This document shows, one piece after another, positions 23,796-36,031 of a DNA stretch of 64,000 nt (position 1 is the stretch's first letter; the number at the start of each line of letters is the position of its first letter). This DNA is from Hepsetus odoe (lineage: Eukaryota; Chordata; Actinopteri; Characiformes; Hepsetidae). The stretch covers positions 3,901,355 to 3,965,354 of the forward strand of contig CM029393.1 of NCBI GenBank assembly GCA_017165825.1, read 5' to 3'. The position numbers were made by a program, and so were the translations under genes. The notes below the pieces were generated by a model. That model had not been told where the DNA came from and did no database searches. It saw nothing but the letters and a program-made list of their open reading frames with translations.

Positions 23796-23902
23796 AGTCA
23801 GTCATTTTCTGGTCCGCTTGTCCTAATTAGGGATTCGGGGGGGGTTGAACCCACAACATTCTGATCCGGGGCCTCCCTAAACACTAGGCCACTGCTGCCC
23901 CC
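23796..23902 (-). repeat. Truncated tRNA-like SINE with family A head
   Basis: The plus strand shows 'CAGTCAGTCATTTTCTGGTC' and 'GCTTGTCC' (reverse of the GACTGA-tailed 3' end), then 'TTGAACCCACAACATTCTGA' and 'ACACTAGGCCACTGCTGCCC' (reverse of the head). Most of the body is deleted. Confidence 0.75.
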
Positions 23903-24034
23903 ATTTTGACAACTATAAAATAGTATTTTTGCTCCAACTAGGTGAACTAGGTGAATATAAAGACAATAACAACAACAGAAGTATTAGATAAATGTTTCCT
24001 TGTAAGAACCTTTCTGGTTAATATAACGTACAAG

Positions 24035-24291
24035 GGCGGGGCAGCGGTGGCCTAGAGGTTAGGGCGCTGGCTGCATGATCGGTGGGTCAGGGGTTTGAAC
24101 CCCTTCCCAATAGGTTGCCCTGAGGTACCCTTGAGCAAGGTGCCGTCCCCGTCACGCTCCTCCCTGCGATGGGCTGGCGACCTGTCCAGGGTCTGTCCCC
24201 CGTCCTCGCCCTGTGTGAGCTGGGATGGACTCCAGCACTCCCCCGCGACCCTGCTTGGGACAAGCAGCAGAAAATGACTGACTGACTGATG
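24035..24291 (+). repeat. SINE with family A head and LINE-like tail (A2)
   Basis: Head 'GGGGCAGCGGTGGCCTAGAG', B-box-like 'GGGTTTGAACCCC', then a different 3' end: 'GCGATGGGCTGGCGACCTGT', 'CCAGGGTCTGTCCCCCGTCC' and 'GACAAGCAGCAGAAAATGAC', with a (TGAC)n tail. The tail is shared with 33172-33298 and 47731-47975, so this is a distinct subfamily. Confidence 0.9.
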
Positions 24292-27200
24292 TACAAGGCC
24301 TGCAGTCCAACTCATGTAGCTTTAACCAATGTGATGGCTCACTTAGCCGTATCTACATAGATGCCATAACAATAAAGCTACCTTGATTCTTTTAAATAAA
24401 ATTAACTTAAAATTACACGCATCAGTTTACTTTTAGTTCTCTGCAGTGCTGAGGGTCAGTGACGTGTGATGAGGTCGATGCCTGATGAGGCACCGACTCC
24501 TTCACAGTCAGATTTACAAATATATGAGCTCAAAAGTGAGAGAAAGAGAGCACGGAGTGGTGTAGAAAAAACAGATGGCAATTTTGATTAGAATTTAAAT
24601 ATTTCATTGTTTTTAAAAGCTTTTAATTCTGATGCTTTGATCAATTTGAATACAAACTGTTCAACAAAAAGGTAAAACAAAAGGGCTTCTGTCATTGATC
24701 ACTTCTTGTTTTGACTGAAAGACCAGTTTTGAGAAATTTCTAAGCTCTGATATATAACCCTCCAATCTCCCATAAAAATAAACTGACCGCTGCAGTGCAC
24801 GTGACTTTCTGGTCTCGTCAGAAATTATTGGCTTTGTTGTGGCCTGGTACTGTCTGCCTCACCTTCTGCCTCTTCATTGCGGTTTACTGTCTGATCAGCT
24901 AGCCTGAATATGTCACACATTCATTAGAGATATTAGTCAGACTGTGGAAAGGCAGGGTGTATAATAAACGTGTCTGCAAACATTATTTTGGCGACGTATG
25001 GAGAGAGTGCAATAACTGCATGCTTTACTCAGTGTGTGAGGGTGATGGTTTGTGTGAGGGACGGTGTGTGTGAGGAACAATGTGTGAGTACGTGATACCC
25101 TTTGGTGTTCACACTGGTGTATTCCAGTATGAATCCAATATCATTCTTCATGCAAATCCCTACTCTTCAATTTCTAAAACTGCTACAAATACTATTTGGC
25201 CATACATGCGTCTTACATGGTTATCTGTGTAATATTCACTGCTCATATGTGAACCAGCTGGCAGTCAGTAATGGTTTAAGAAAGTTCAATTGTAATTTTT
25301 TTTCTCCTCGAAAAAAAATGTCTCAAATCTTGATGTGTTCTATAAAAGAAGGAAGCTTTCGACACCAGTTAATATGTAGTGTTTCCTACAGTCTTCCAAG
25401 TCTCTTCCTTAAGATTAGTGAGAATTTGCAGCCGAAAGCAAATTTGATCCAAAGTGATGCCACAGCCATCCAAAGTCCACGAAAGCATCATGAACCTCAT
25501 CATCTCCATGTGAGCAGGTTGGCCCTCCCTCTCCCCCCTTCACTAAGTGTGATGATAGCAAGTAGAGGCACCGGCTAGTTAACGTTACAGAGCATTACAG
25601 AATCCAAAAGCATGCAACGGGTAAAATGCAGAATTCCATTTGTATAAAAGAGAGAATCTGTCACTAAGCCTGTTACAAAACAAGCTGGCTTTGCACATGC
25701 CTCTCAGGGTTTCCTGCACAGTGTGTCTGTGATTTCAGATGTAAAGGTGACAACTCTTTCCATTTATATCTGAGGCTCAGCTGGCAGTTGGAAGAGAAGT
25801 GAGGGGCACTGAAACAGATGGAAAGAGGGAAGCTTGAGCCCACGGGCACGATGGTCTGCCCCATTAAATCTATGAACCCCCCCTTGTCTATTTCAATTCT
25901 GCCATCCAACGGAGATGATTACAACAAAAACAGCTGATCCCGAGCTCTAACATTCCTATGATTGTCCACTTCAGCCACAAAATACGAGCCACCTACTACC
26001 TACCTACTACCTACTGCTCTCAAACCTATACATTTCAAATCATTGAGTAGCCAGAAAACACATCTAGGCCGAGTAGATCAAGGAACAACTGGATCTGATT
26101 ATCAACTAAAATGCAAAATTTCATCCAAAGTATAAATATATTGTAGAATTTCGATATTTCTACATATATAATGCATTCTTGTGAAATGGCCTTTTAAGCA
26201 CCCATGCCCTCTGTTGGGTAACCATCAGGGCTTTAAATAATCTTGGAGTGTGAGTTCATTTTCTGTTAATTTAATTGAATCTGGATTAATGTCAGGCATG
26301 AGGAGCTGCCAAGGGAATCTTGCCATTATGATTAAATAAACAGCAAACAGACTCAGGAGGGGGGCGTGAAGGCAGACTGAAGCGTTGATGTGGCTCTGAG
26401 GGATAAGACCCGCTTTATTTGGGGCTCAATTAAACAGCTTTTAAGGAGTTTCAGGAGCTCAGGAAGGGCTCTGCGTGAAGCAGGGGCAGAATATATGAAT
26501 GGCCTTGTTGACAGGAATTAAAGGGTTCATTCTATCTCCTGTTTTTTTTTTTGCAGCAAATTTACTGTAGGCATTAATTAATCAATATCCCTGAATTTAG
26601 TAAAAGAAAAACGATTGACTTAAAAGACACTTATAATAAAAGTCAACAGGCAGGCGCTGAAGGTAAGCACAGAGTTTTAATCCAATTGACTTTATACTGT
26701 ATAAGTGGCAGATAGAGATCATGTTGGAAAACACCAGATTTCTTTAAAAAATGGCCTCAAGGTCCATTTCTTCATGCCACTTGTTTATGTTTGGAATGAC
26801 GGGATAACACCCACGCAAAATGTCTGTGGCTCATGCTGGAGTGTGCCAGGTTTGCCATTAGCGAGTGTCTTCCTGTTTACTGATTGTATCGCCGTCAGTG
26901 TATTACTCTTACTTTGCACATCAAAGCCATTTTACTGGCAGAACTGGCTTCAAAAAGCAATTTGTCTAAATGTGGGTGTGTGTTCTTGCGTTTCTGTATG
27001 TCTAGGCTGTGTGTGCATTCTGTGGGGTGCTACTGATCTTTTAAGCCCCTGCAGAGAATGCAGAGGATAATCGCACGTCAAAGCAGATGTTCTTTATGCG
27101 TCATCTCAAGTATGTTTAGAGTTCACATTTTGTAAGAGGAATTTAGAGCAAGACTTGTGAGGTTTCTGTATGTATTACTTCATATATGAAGCACATTTAC

Positions 27201-27854
27201 ATGTACTTTGGGACATTGCACATTCATGCTTTGCCTGAATGGAACCAGTGGCGCCATGTTTTTCACCATCCATGATGTTTGGCATTCTTCAGCAAGAGAG
27301 GGTCCTTCTCTGTCAGTTTGGGTGGTCTCCAGCTTTATGGCTCAGAGTTGATCCTTGATGTTTCCACTTCACTGTAATAGCACTTGCAGCTGATCGGTGC
27401 AGATCAAGCAGGGCTGAAATTACAGAAGCTGACTTCAAAGTGGCGTCTTTAGAAAACGAGCTTTTCATTGTAATGAATTCTGTTGCTGTTGTGGGTCTAT
27501 CTAGAATGGATGGCTATGAGACTGAAACACCACATCTCTGTCATTCATCTACATACTTTTGACCAAAAATATTTAGACTTTTCGACTTAATATTTAATAC
27601 ATAATATTTTGGACTTAATGGAGGTAATCTTGATCGATTTTTATTCGTCCAGTTGTCAGCTGCGTAAAGAATTGCGTAAAGAAACGCTTCTTTGACTAAC
27701 CCCATCCTCCTAAACATTGTTGCAGACCAAGTACACCCCCTTATTTTAGCTGTATTCCTAAATGATAGTATCCTATTTTTGTTGGATAATATGTACCGCC
27801 AGACTGCATTTTTTGAGGATTTGACGAACATGTTAAAGAATTAAATGAGATGAC
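24292..27854. other. Intergenic sequence, no gene seen
   Basis: 3.5 kb without a recognised repeat or gene. The frames at 25102-25578 and 26705-27070 (+) are unsupported. The repeat-free stretch 26180-26540 contains many homeodomain-type TAAT/ATTA cores and could be regulatory, but this is not demonstrable here. Confidence 0.4.
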
Positions 27855-28062
27855 TCACAACCCACTCCAATCAAACATCTGTTGGACATGCTGGAAAATC
27901 TAGTCAGATCCAGGCATGCTTCACCTCACACTTACAGGACTTACAAGATCTGCTGCTCATGTCTTGGTTTCCAGGCATTACAGCACCTTCAGAAATGGAG
28001 ACTTTCCCTTGGAGAGGTCTGAACTGTCTCAGATGGACCTAAACAACACTGGACAGGTAGTT
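27855..28062 (+). mobile_element. Tc1-like transposase 3' remnant
   Basis: Contains 'CCAATCAAACATCTGTTGGA', 'CATGCTGGAAAATCTAGTCA', 'CTTACAGGACTTACAAGATC' and 'TGCTGCTCATGTCTTGG'. In translation this gives the 'PIEHLLDMLE' and 'LQDLQDLLLMSW' tail typical of fish Tc1-family transposases. It is frameshifted, without termini. Confidence 0.65.
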
Positions 28063-29354
28063 TTAGTGTTTTTGCTGATGCACATGTTTGCTTGCACAGA
28101 TGAGTCCCTGTATTAGCTCAACCAACCTTCTACTATTCGTACAACTGACCATGTGCTTCTTTGCAGTTTACACTGACAGACTATGGTCCACCTGGTTCTC
28201 TGGAGCATCTGCTGGGTCCCTGTAACCTTTTAATCAGCATTTATCAGAAATGTTCAGGTATCATTCTCAGCACAGCTGTGACACTGACATGGTTGTGTGT
28301 TTGTGTGTGCTGCAGGGAGTAGAATGCAGAATGTGTTCAATTCTATTCACTCAGAAAACATAATATGCCTTAGGTGTTCAAAGTTTTGAGCACAAAAATG
28401 GAGAAAAACAGATCACAGCAAAAAGATGACAGTTTTTTCAAAAAGACCTAAACGGTTATAGCATTATAACATTATTAACTCCCCTCGGCCCCTAAGCAGC
28501 AATTCCCATACAAGTCACTCAGGCATGTGAAGGAAGGAGCACAGTTCATTTGTAATGGCATGTAAACATTAGCGCAATTTGGATCCGTCCGATGGCAACC
28601 TAGGTCACATGGGGAGATTTGAGTGGATAAGAGCAAGAGTTAAGGCTGACTTCATCTTGGCGCTGGCATCTGGCAGTGCAAAGTGCATCTTATAATTGCT
28701 TTCCCTCTCTCTGGGTCAGCCATGCATACTGTACAGAAAACAGACATTCATGATTGTGCAAGCGTATATCAGCATTATCATACATCTCCATTCATTTTTT
28801 TTTAAGTGAATGAACTTATACTGGTGGTACATGCATAAATCATGTCCCCCGACCATCTAGTCTAGTCTGATCTGCAGATCCTGCTGGACACATCATTTAC
28901 TGCTTGGTGAAAGAACATGACCTCACACAAATGTATACCTAAGGGAATCATCAGAGCTCCTCCAGTTCAACCACTGAATCCCACTGACACCTGATAGTTC
29001 AGCCCTTATCGACCAGTCTGAGTTTTTCAGCCTCATCGGATTTAACCCTTTAAAGCTTTGTTACTCGGCAACAAAGCAGTTCCTCAGTAAGTTAGTAACT
29101 ATGCAGTGAAGTGCAAAGGCTCTGGCATGTGCTATTACTTTACATATACTCTTCCACTTTTGCAGAAAAACTGATTTTATCACTTATTGCCACATCTCTG
29201 TAGACCAGGCCTGTGGATTTTACACCAATGAAAGTGCACATTTGTCTTTGTAATTAGGGGTTTGTGCACCAGACTCAAGGTTCAGTCCTTCCCTGTGAGC
29301 AGGGCTTCTGGGCTCCGACTGGAGGTGTGGGTTTGAATCCCACCTCTAAGATAT
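28063..29354. other. Intergenic sequence, possible transposon pieces
   Basis: The stretch 28150-28340, with 'GTGACACTGACATGGTTGTG' and 'GGTCCACCTGGTTCTCTGGA', resembles a common fish DNA-transposon body. A tRNA-like B-box stretch (GTGGGTTTGAATCCCACCTC) lies at 29325-29350, just before the next SINE. No gene recognised. Confidence 0.35.
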
Positions 29355-29562
29355 ACGGGGGCAGCGGGGGCCTAGTTGTCAGAGATTTAGGCCCCAGGAT
29401 CGGAAGGTCATGAGTTTGAATCACATATCAGTTGGTTGCCCCGAGGTACCCTTGAGCAAGTTAACATCCCCAACACTGCTCCCTGGGTGCTGGTTTGTGA
29501 TTAAAACACAGAGAAGGTGTTTCTCTGTGTGTTCACAATGACAAATTTCACTTGCACTTCAC
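29355..29562 (+). repeat. tRNA-like SINE family A, diverged
   Basis: Head 'GGGGGCAGCGGGGGCCTAGT', body 'CCCCGAGGTACCCTTGAGCA' and tail 'GTGTGTTCACAATGACAAAT'. Internal deletion before the tail. Confidence 0.85.
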
Positions 29563-30446
29563 TCAGCCTTACTTAAATGTCTTACTTAAAAGACCACTAG
29601 AAGAAATGCTTGTATTTCGCAATCGTCCAACTAAACTCATGCAAAGGAAACTATAAGAATAAAACATTCAACACAAATTTTGATCTTGCTGTACACACAG
29701 GGTTAGAAATAATCTGAAAATATAAAGTGACTTGAGACAAATGCTTGAGGATTTAGGGATGCAGTGCACAATACACAGTGCTGAAGGAAACTGCAATAAT
29801 TAACTATGTGTTAGATGAGGTATGACAATGATGGGAAAATAGTGAGAAAATTTGAGACATTGAGACATTTAACACTTTTTCCAAACACCTGGTTATCCAG
29901 ACATTACATCTAATGGTGGAACATTGCTATGAGGATTTGATTGCAACCACAAGAGCAGTGCTGAGATCAAGTTCTCCATCAGGTCTCCCAAAGATGCTGG
30001 GGGTGTTAGCTGACTCTTGGCACTGCACATGGTGACCTTAGGGCAATGTGTGGCTGCTACGGAGTGTTCCATTCTACTGGCATCTCTTTTCTGTGGCGCT
30101 CATACAAGATGCGTGGGTGAAATTGAAGCCCTTTGTCAGGAACAGGTGCTCCTTAAATTAGTGAAAGTAAATTTACTACAAAGACAAACAAACAAGGAAA
30201 GCCACTTTATTGCTTTATTGAGAATGTAAATTGTTTGGTTGGAATTCAGAGACCTTCTTGGGTTTTGTGCTCGCTCACATTCTCCCTCTCTTGCACGTCT
30301 GATGAATTTAAAAATGTGAAATGTGAGCACATTCCTGCAGTCTGGGTAAAGCCCTGGGTGGAACAGCTGAGGGCAGAGAAAGGCAGAATGTATCTGTGGG
30401 ATTGGGAATCTGATCCAAGATCAGGCACTCCTCATTCTCCAGCTCC

Positions 30447-30484
<38 letters not shown>

Positions 30485-31640
30485 TTTACATTTACTTGTT
30501 CAGCCAAGACATATCTGGCATTTGAAATTTGCCTTCTTTGGTTTTGTACTGGAGCTACAAGGAAAATGTATATCAATAATGGAAGCTTTTTTAAGCCATA
30601 AAACATAAAACATAGACATGGACATAGATATGGCTCTCCTTACTGCAAATACAAGCCTATATAAGACTATTAGTAACTTTACATGGATTGCAAAGTGTAT
30701 GTGGCACATTGTGGTGAGTGTGTGATGTTTTAGGCATTCTGATTACTGGCCAACTCCAGTACAAAACTAAAGAAGCACCAAACGTCTATAAAGCACATCC
30801 AGCCGTGTGATAGACAACATCTGAGGGAATAAAAGTGGGAACAAACTGCTCCTTTAACTAATCCCCACTAATCTCTTTATCATCTCTTCTTAATTTTCCT
30901 TTATTATGGAAAAGAAAACAATCCATAAGCCCCTGCGCCTGTGGATGTGCATGTGCTCGTAGCCTGGTACAGACTGTGATTGTGTAATGACGCAGAGATG
31001 AAGCTGGAGCATTGTGTCCTACTTATGCTGGGCTGTGAGAGAACGACAGCTGCTCAGGCCAGTGAGAGAGGAGGAGGGGGCAAGAGAGGGGCTGAGGGGG
31101 GTGGAGGGGCGGAAGGGCCAGTAAGTAGCTGGCCAGCCAGGAAGCTCGCGTCCGCAGCCCTCACTCTCTCTCCCTCTCCCTTGGGAAAGAAGGAAGAGAG
31201 AGGTTTCTGTGAAGGAGAACAGCTGCACCTCCTGAGCACTTATCCCCTCAGTTCCCATCCAACCTTGCACCTGTAGGCTATCAATGCTCACTATTAATGG
31301 CAAAACTACTAAATGGATAAGTTTCCAGTTTGAGGGCCAGCTTCTTGTGCAGTTGTTGATGATCGTTAAAAATTTCATTTGTAGAACTGCGTTGAAAAAT
31401 CATTATGGTGGTCTTATGAGCAAAAAATGCATTTATAATCTATTTTAATAAATTGTAGTTTATTTTTCACGAATCGCAGTAATTTTCAGCAAAATTGCCA
31501 TTTTTGATTGAATCTAAACAATTACTTTAATGTTTAGGGATTTTTTAAAGAATTGTGATGAGAAATAGCAGCTTTTGATCTTTTTCAATGAATGTCATGC
31601 ACTGTGCATAATTTATTTTCATTACATTTTTTTCTGTGAT
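29563..31640. other. Intergenic sequence with a GC/purine-rich patch
   Basis: No gene recognised. The patch 31055-31220 is unusually G-rich on the plus strand, followed by a pyrimidine-rich run, and contains a few CpGs (CTCGCGTCCGCAG). It is weak evidence for a promoter or conserved element. Confidence 0.4.
30450..30479 (+). repeat. (CA)n microsatellite
   Basis: 15 AC/CA units. Confidence 0.97.
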
Positions 31641-31649
31641 CTGTGACAG

Positions 31650-31945
31650 ACGAATACCGGTAAGAGTGAAAGGATGGTAGTGAGGCCAGCTATGCTTTAT
31701 GGGTTGGAGATAGTGGCGCTTATGAAAATACAGGCAGCAGAGTTGATGCTAAAACTTTTGTTGGGTGTGATGAGGATGGACAGCATTCGAAAAAATTTGG
31801 ATATGTCCAGAGGAGAGACGAGGACTATATCAGGAGAATGACGTTAACGGTGGAGGAGGAAGATGCAGAGGACAGGAAGAAATGGAGAAGGTTGATCAGC
31901 TGTGGTGACCTCTAACAGGAGCAGCTGAAAGAAGAAGAAATTGCT
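31650..31945 (+). mobile_element. RTE-like LINE 3' fragment
   Basis: Plus-strand decayed copy of the same LINE tail as 20514-20830: 'GTAGTGAGGCCAGCTATGCT', 'GGATATGTCCAGAGGAGAGA' and 'GATGCAGAGGACAGGAAGAA', with a 3' GAAGAAGAAA tail. Frameshifted and internally deleted. Confidence 0.8.
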
Positions 31946-33171
31946 TTTCTATACCATGGCTTAAGCGCAGATGAGAAAATAACACTTTTCAAACATATCC
32001 TGTGGCGGGCAGGCAAGTAGATGGATGTATTGACATCTTGCAATCAATAAGTATTCGTCAGAATGTGTGAGTTTTGGGCATTTGTTGGGCAGCCAGGGGT
32101 TCCTAGCACATGGTATTTCACTTTAGAAGATGAGAGATGTAGTGAGCTGTCTTCTTTCGTTGTTCTCACAGCCCTTGGAGTTCAGTAAACCATTCACCCA
32201 CAACTGTATGCATGCCATGCTATGCCGGCTACTATGAAGTGTAGAAGAATGTGGTGTGACATTGAGCGCTAGCAGTAATGAGGGCCACGGTGTCAACCAG
32301 CATGTTTAACCAAAGCGCTTATCAAAGTTGGGTCTTTTCTCTGAGCCTCAGGAGATGGACATTTCCTGCTGAGTGATGTGCTTCGATGCAGTTGTGGATT
32401 GCTGTATGCAGTTGGACGTGACAGGCTGCATTTGTCCATGAGATGCAGTTTTCAGCTTCCTGTAAAACACATCATCTTCAGAGATATGCTCTTTTGGTTT
32501 GTCTAGTAAAAATGCAGATATATCAGCAGGCGAGGCTTTAGTAGCTCAGCTGTGTAGACCATGTTGACACTAATCTATGGTCCTGGATCCTGCAACTCCT
32601 CAATCCTATGTAGGAAACGTTATTATTGGCACGCCACCGATGCGTCAGGTTACGCAAGTACACATAATGTTCATAAAAAGCACCAATAAGCACTGCTTCA
32701 TTGTTCTTTCTCCCCTGTGTTACAACAATCAACTCTTGGTTGAATTTTAAATTGAGAAGTTAATATCAATTATCATGAAAAGCTCCTATGATGTATGTTG
32801 TGCTGCCCTGTATCTGTAAAAATTGACAAGAGTGGTCACATAGCGAATCAGACCATCTTAAAGATTCTATTTTGTCCACTGTTTTGTCCACATACAGGTT
32901 TCTAGGGCAACACTAAAAAGTCAAAGGTTCACTGAATAACTATTTTAGATATAAAATTAAAATTTTGCTGAACCAACACTGTATAGACTCTTGATACTGA
33001 ATGAAATCCAGGATGACAAAACATTGATGCAGTCGGTCACGGTTATTAAACCGGTTTCTAAACGGCAATGCCATTTTTCATGGTTTTAATACAGCTTGTA
33101 CTTGATATATTGTTTTGATATGTTTGTTGAGATACATTCACATCTGATTTTATTAAGACGGTATGATGTGA
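31946..33171. other. Intergenic sequence, no gene seen
   Basis: No recognised gene or repeat. Confidence 0.4.
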
Positions 33172-33298
33172 CTGCGATGGGCAGCGACCTGTCCAGGGTG
33201 CGTCCCCCGTCCTCGCCCTGTGTGCTGGGTTGGACACCAGCACTCCCCCGCAGCCCCGTTTGGGACAAGCGGCAGATAATGGATGGATGGATGGATGG
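33172..33298 (+). repeat. SINE A2 3' tail, 5' truncated
   Basis: Contains 'GCGACCTGTCCAGGGTGCGT', 'CCCCCGTCCTCGCCCTGTGT' and 'GGGACAAGCGGCAGATAATG', with a (GATG)n tail. It matches the 3' half of 24035-24291 and the reverse of 47731-47975. Head missing. Confidence 0.88.
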
Positions 33299-34990
33299 TA
33301 TGATGTGATATGGTGCACATTACACTACAGGCCACTTCCACTGATCATTGGATATAAGTGTATGTAAAAATCACACAACCAAAAACAGTTTTCATAAAAC
33401 AGTGTTTCATTTTATAGATTCAGTGACTCAAAGTTACAGTTCTTCACTATTTCAAAAGCAGTGCTAAACCGTTTACAAACTAGACATCTGGAACATAAAA
33501 AGCACCATTTATACATTTCCCTGCTCAGTTCTGTACACACTGCCCTCTTAGAGAGGCTTTGATGCTTTAACTTTGCCCAGCAAAATTACATTTCCATCTT
33601 AAAAATCTTACAAGGGTACAAAAGTCTTTTCCAATTATATCAAAGTTTTATCAAAAAAAAAAAAAAAAATCTTGTGAGACATTCTTTGTACCTTCAGTTC
33701 TCAGTATGGCTTCTGTATATCTATATTTAATCATTTCAGTGTATCACTGTGTCATATGTTCAGCTTCACAGCCATGAATTTGCTGTAATATACTCTAATT
33801 TGGGAGCAAGAACTTGTATGAATGTATTCATGTGTAATTTTGTGTTCGCTGTGAATTGCTTTTTCAGACATATTGGCGTTGACAGTGAATTATTAAGAAT
33901 GCTTAAAGGTTTTCAGACACACACTAATACATTAGCAAAAAAAAAAATCCCTTATAAGTCTTTATTCTATATAATGGTTGAGTAGGTTCCACCTTTAAAT
34001 CAGTTTCAATTTCACTGATAAGATTTGCCCATCTGTAACTGATCATTTATTTTTCCTCTTTAAGTAGCTTCATATTCCCACCGTTATGGAAAAAGTAGGA
34101 TTAAAAAGGGATTAGGTGTGTCTTCAGGTGTTATTATCTTGTGAGAGGATTCTTAATCTGATACTGGACACAGATTAAGGAGGCCAAACCAACTGTGATT
34201 ATGTGCTCCCTTTAAGCATTATAAAAAGCTGTTTCTGTTATAAAACAAAGTGTCTAATGATTCTGGCTTTGAATTATTGGTCTGAGAAGTGGACAAATCT
34301 GCTATTGTGCACTGTTTCAACTTTAGACATGCCTTATCTCTGTATGTACACAAATAGTTGTGTCATCAGTGGAGTCTAGTGTTGATTAAGAAGCAGTCTG
34401 ACAGCTCTTCTGCCTCAATCTTACTGTAGGCTGGTCTTTATATAAGCATGAAGAAGCAAATGACTTTAAGCAGTTTCTCCCTCTGTGTGCCATGCATAAT
34501 GTAACATCTGATAATGGACCCAAAGTTAAATGTGCATCAAGTTTAATGAGATCAGTCAAAGTTACCTCTTTTTACCTGGATAAAGACATCAGGTCCTTAG
34601 GATTTCAGTGCTAATACAATGGCTGATGAAATGAAAGGTAAAGTTGACTATCACAAAAAACAAAAAACAAAAAACAGCATACAATGTAGCATTACTTGAA
34701 CCGGGTAAGATCATCTCAACTGGCGGACAAACAGAGCAAAATGCTTGTGGATGGTGGGAAAATGGACAAAAACAATGACAAACCTTTAAACTGCACGGAT
34801 GAGTCATGCATATTCATTGAGTTAAGTGCAGCCATTGGGGATTTGTCATGAGAGGAAGACCTACTTTTACACCCTGAGGTCTCCATTAGATTGTCAGCTA
34901 TAAAGTCAAAATCAAATCCATTTTAATCTCAGTGAGTTTTACTCAAATCCCCAATTTCCAGCCCTTTCCCATCCGTCCAGAAAAGTCCTG
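33299..34990 (-). other. inka2: Probable inka2 3' UTR and downstream sequence
   Basis: The sequence immediately after the inka2 stop codon is repeat-poor and non-coding, as expected of a 3' UTR. The first canonical minus-strand AATAAA lies at 34051-34046, about 0.94 kb past the stop, and another at 33966-33961. The true end is not determinable from sequence alone. Confidence 0.45.
34046..34051 (-). promoter_or_regulatory. inka2: Candidate inka2 polyadenylation signal
   Basis: AATAAA on the minus strand, the first canonical hexamer downstream of the inka2 stop. A second at 33966-33961 is an alternative. Confidence 0.35.
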
Positions 34991-36031
34991 CTAAACCCAA
35001 ACTGCTGTATTGTAGTCAAACAAGGGATGAACCTTTTCTACTTGCTCTGTATGGTTCCTATCAATGAAAAGTCCTAAGAACTGACTGCTCTCCTCTGCCG
35101 GCTGGGGGCATGGTCTACCCTTTGCCTGCTGCCCTCCTGCCCAAAATGGCAAGTAGAAGCTGCCCTTGGCCTTGGCTGCTTTCTTGGGTCTCTTCAAGAG
35201 TTCAGTCTCTGGGTCATGACCTGGTGGCATCCAGCCGGGTTTCTCCTTTAGCAATTTTTCCCTGTCAGGTCTCACACTCCGCAGGAACTTCTTGAAGAAG
35301 TTGCTGGTCAATGAGAACCTCTTGCAGAACTCTTGTGAACGACTCGGGTGAAGCGGAAATGCTGGAGAGTCTGGTCTATTGAGTCCCTTCCCCCCTTCCA
35401 CACAGTCTTTCTCAAGTTCAGGAAGGTCTAGCCAGTTACCCACGAGGTCGGCAAGCACATTGTCCCCCAAAACGAGAGGTTGGCGATTGCGACTGCGGCT
35501 CATAAGGGAAGAGGTCCAATCGCTGGAGTCATCTAAGCTGTCCTCAGTATAGTCACTGTCCAGGGAAGGTCCCTCTCGAGACAGACTGTAGAGGATCCCA
35601 GACAAATCTACTGGGGATAGTTGTGAAGTATGGGATTCCTCATGGTTGTACTCCATGGATGGTTGGCACACTTTCGGACCACAATATTCCACTTGTGGGG
35701 CTGTGTATCCTGAGACTTTTCTGGGAAAAAGTGTGCTCTCACTCTCCAGGCTGGAGGTAGAAGGTGAGGTCCCAATACTTCCACTATGTGGATGTGGGAA
35801 TCGGCTTTGATCTTCTTGGCTAGGGGTCCGAGGTAGCTGACGTCGATGCTCTTCTGGATCCGGGACAGGATTAGAGCGTTTGGCCGGTGGCTGAGTGACA
35901 CAGTTAGATTTCCCAGAGATTTCTAGCTGCTCAAGTGCAGTTTGGACTTGGAGAAGTTTGAGTTCCTGCAGAGCTCCCATCATAGAATTCATCTGAGCAT
36001 GAAGTCCATCACCAGCTTCCTTCATAGAGAG
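34991..36031 (-). CDS. inka2: inka2 exon 2 (PAK4-inhibitor INKA2, main coding exon)
   Basis: Encodes residues 13-358 of a predicted 358-residue protein of the INKA (FAM212) family, which binds and inhibits the kinase PAK4 and influences actin and adhesion. The acceptor 'TTTTTTTGCAG' ends at 36032, so coding resumes in phase 0 with Leu-Ser-Met-Lys; the exon has no start of its own at its boundary. Visible features: an N-terminal helical segment (KEAGDGL, MMGALQELKLLQVQTALEQL, residues about 16-50); a Ser/Pro-rich low-complexity middle; the diagnostic Inka box DNVLADLVGNWLDLPELE at about 202-219; a basic segment (FFKKFLRSVRPDREKLLKEK) at about 257-276; and a conserved end HPLFDYNTAVWV. TAG stop at 34993-34991. 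Assignment to INKA2 rather than INKA1 rests on the N-terminal segment, recalled as near-identical to vertebrate INKA2. The exon is intact. Confidence 0.95.
   Translation of the reverse strand, partial: LSMKEAGDGLHAQMNSMMGALQELKLLQVQTALEQLEISGKSNCVTQPPAKRSNPVPDPEEHRRQLPRTPSQEDQSRFPHPHSGSIGTSPSTSSLESESTLFPRKVSGYTAPQVEYCGPKVCQPSMEYNHEESHTSQLSPVDLSGILYSLSREGPSLDSDYTEDSLDDSSDWTSSLMSRSRNRQPLVLGDNVLADLVGNWLDLPELEKDCVEGGKGLNRPDSPAFPLHPSRSQEFCKRFSLTSNFFKKFLRSVRPDREKLLKEKPGWMPPGHDPETELLKRPKKAAKAKGSFYLPFWAGGQQAKGRPCPQPAEESSQFLGLFIDRNHTEQVEKVHPLFDYNTAVWV

Noticed and set aside
35110..35901. Open frames overlapping inka2 exon 2 in other frames
   Set aside because: Shadows of the real inka2 coding sequence, which carries the conserved Inka box.
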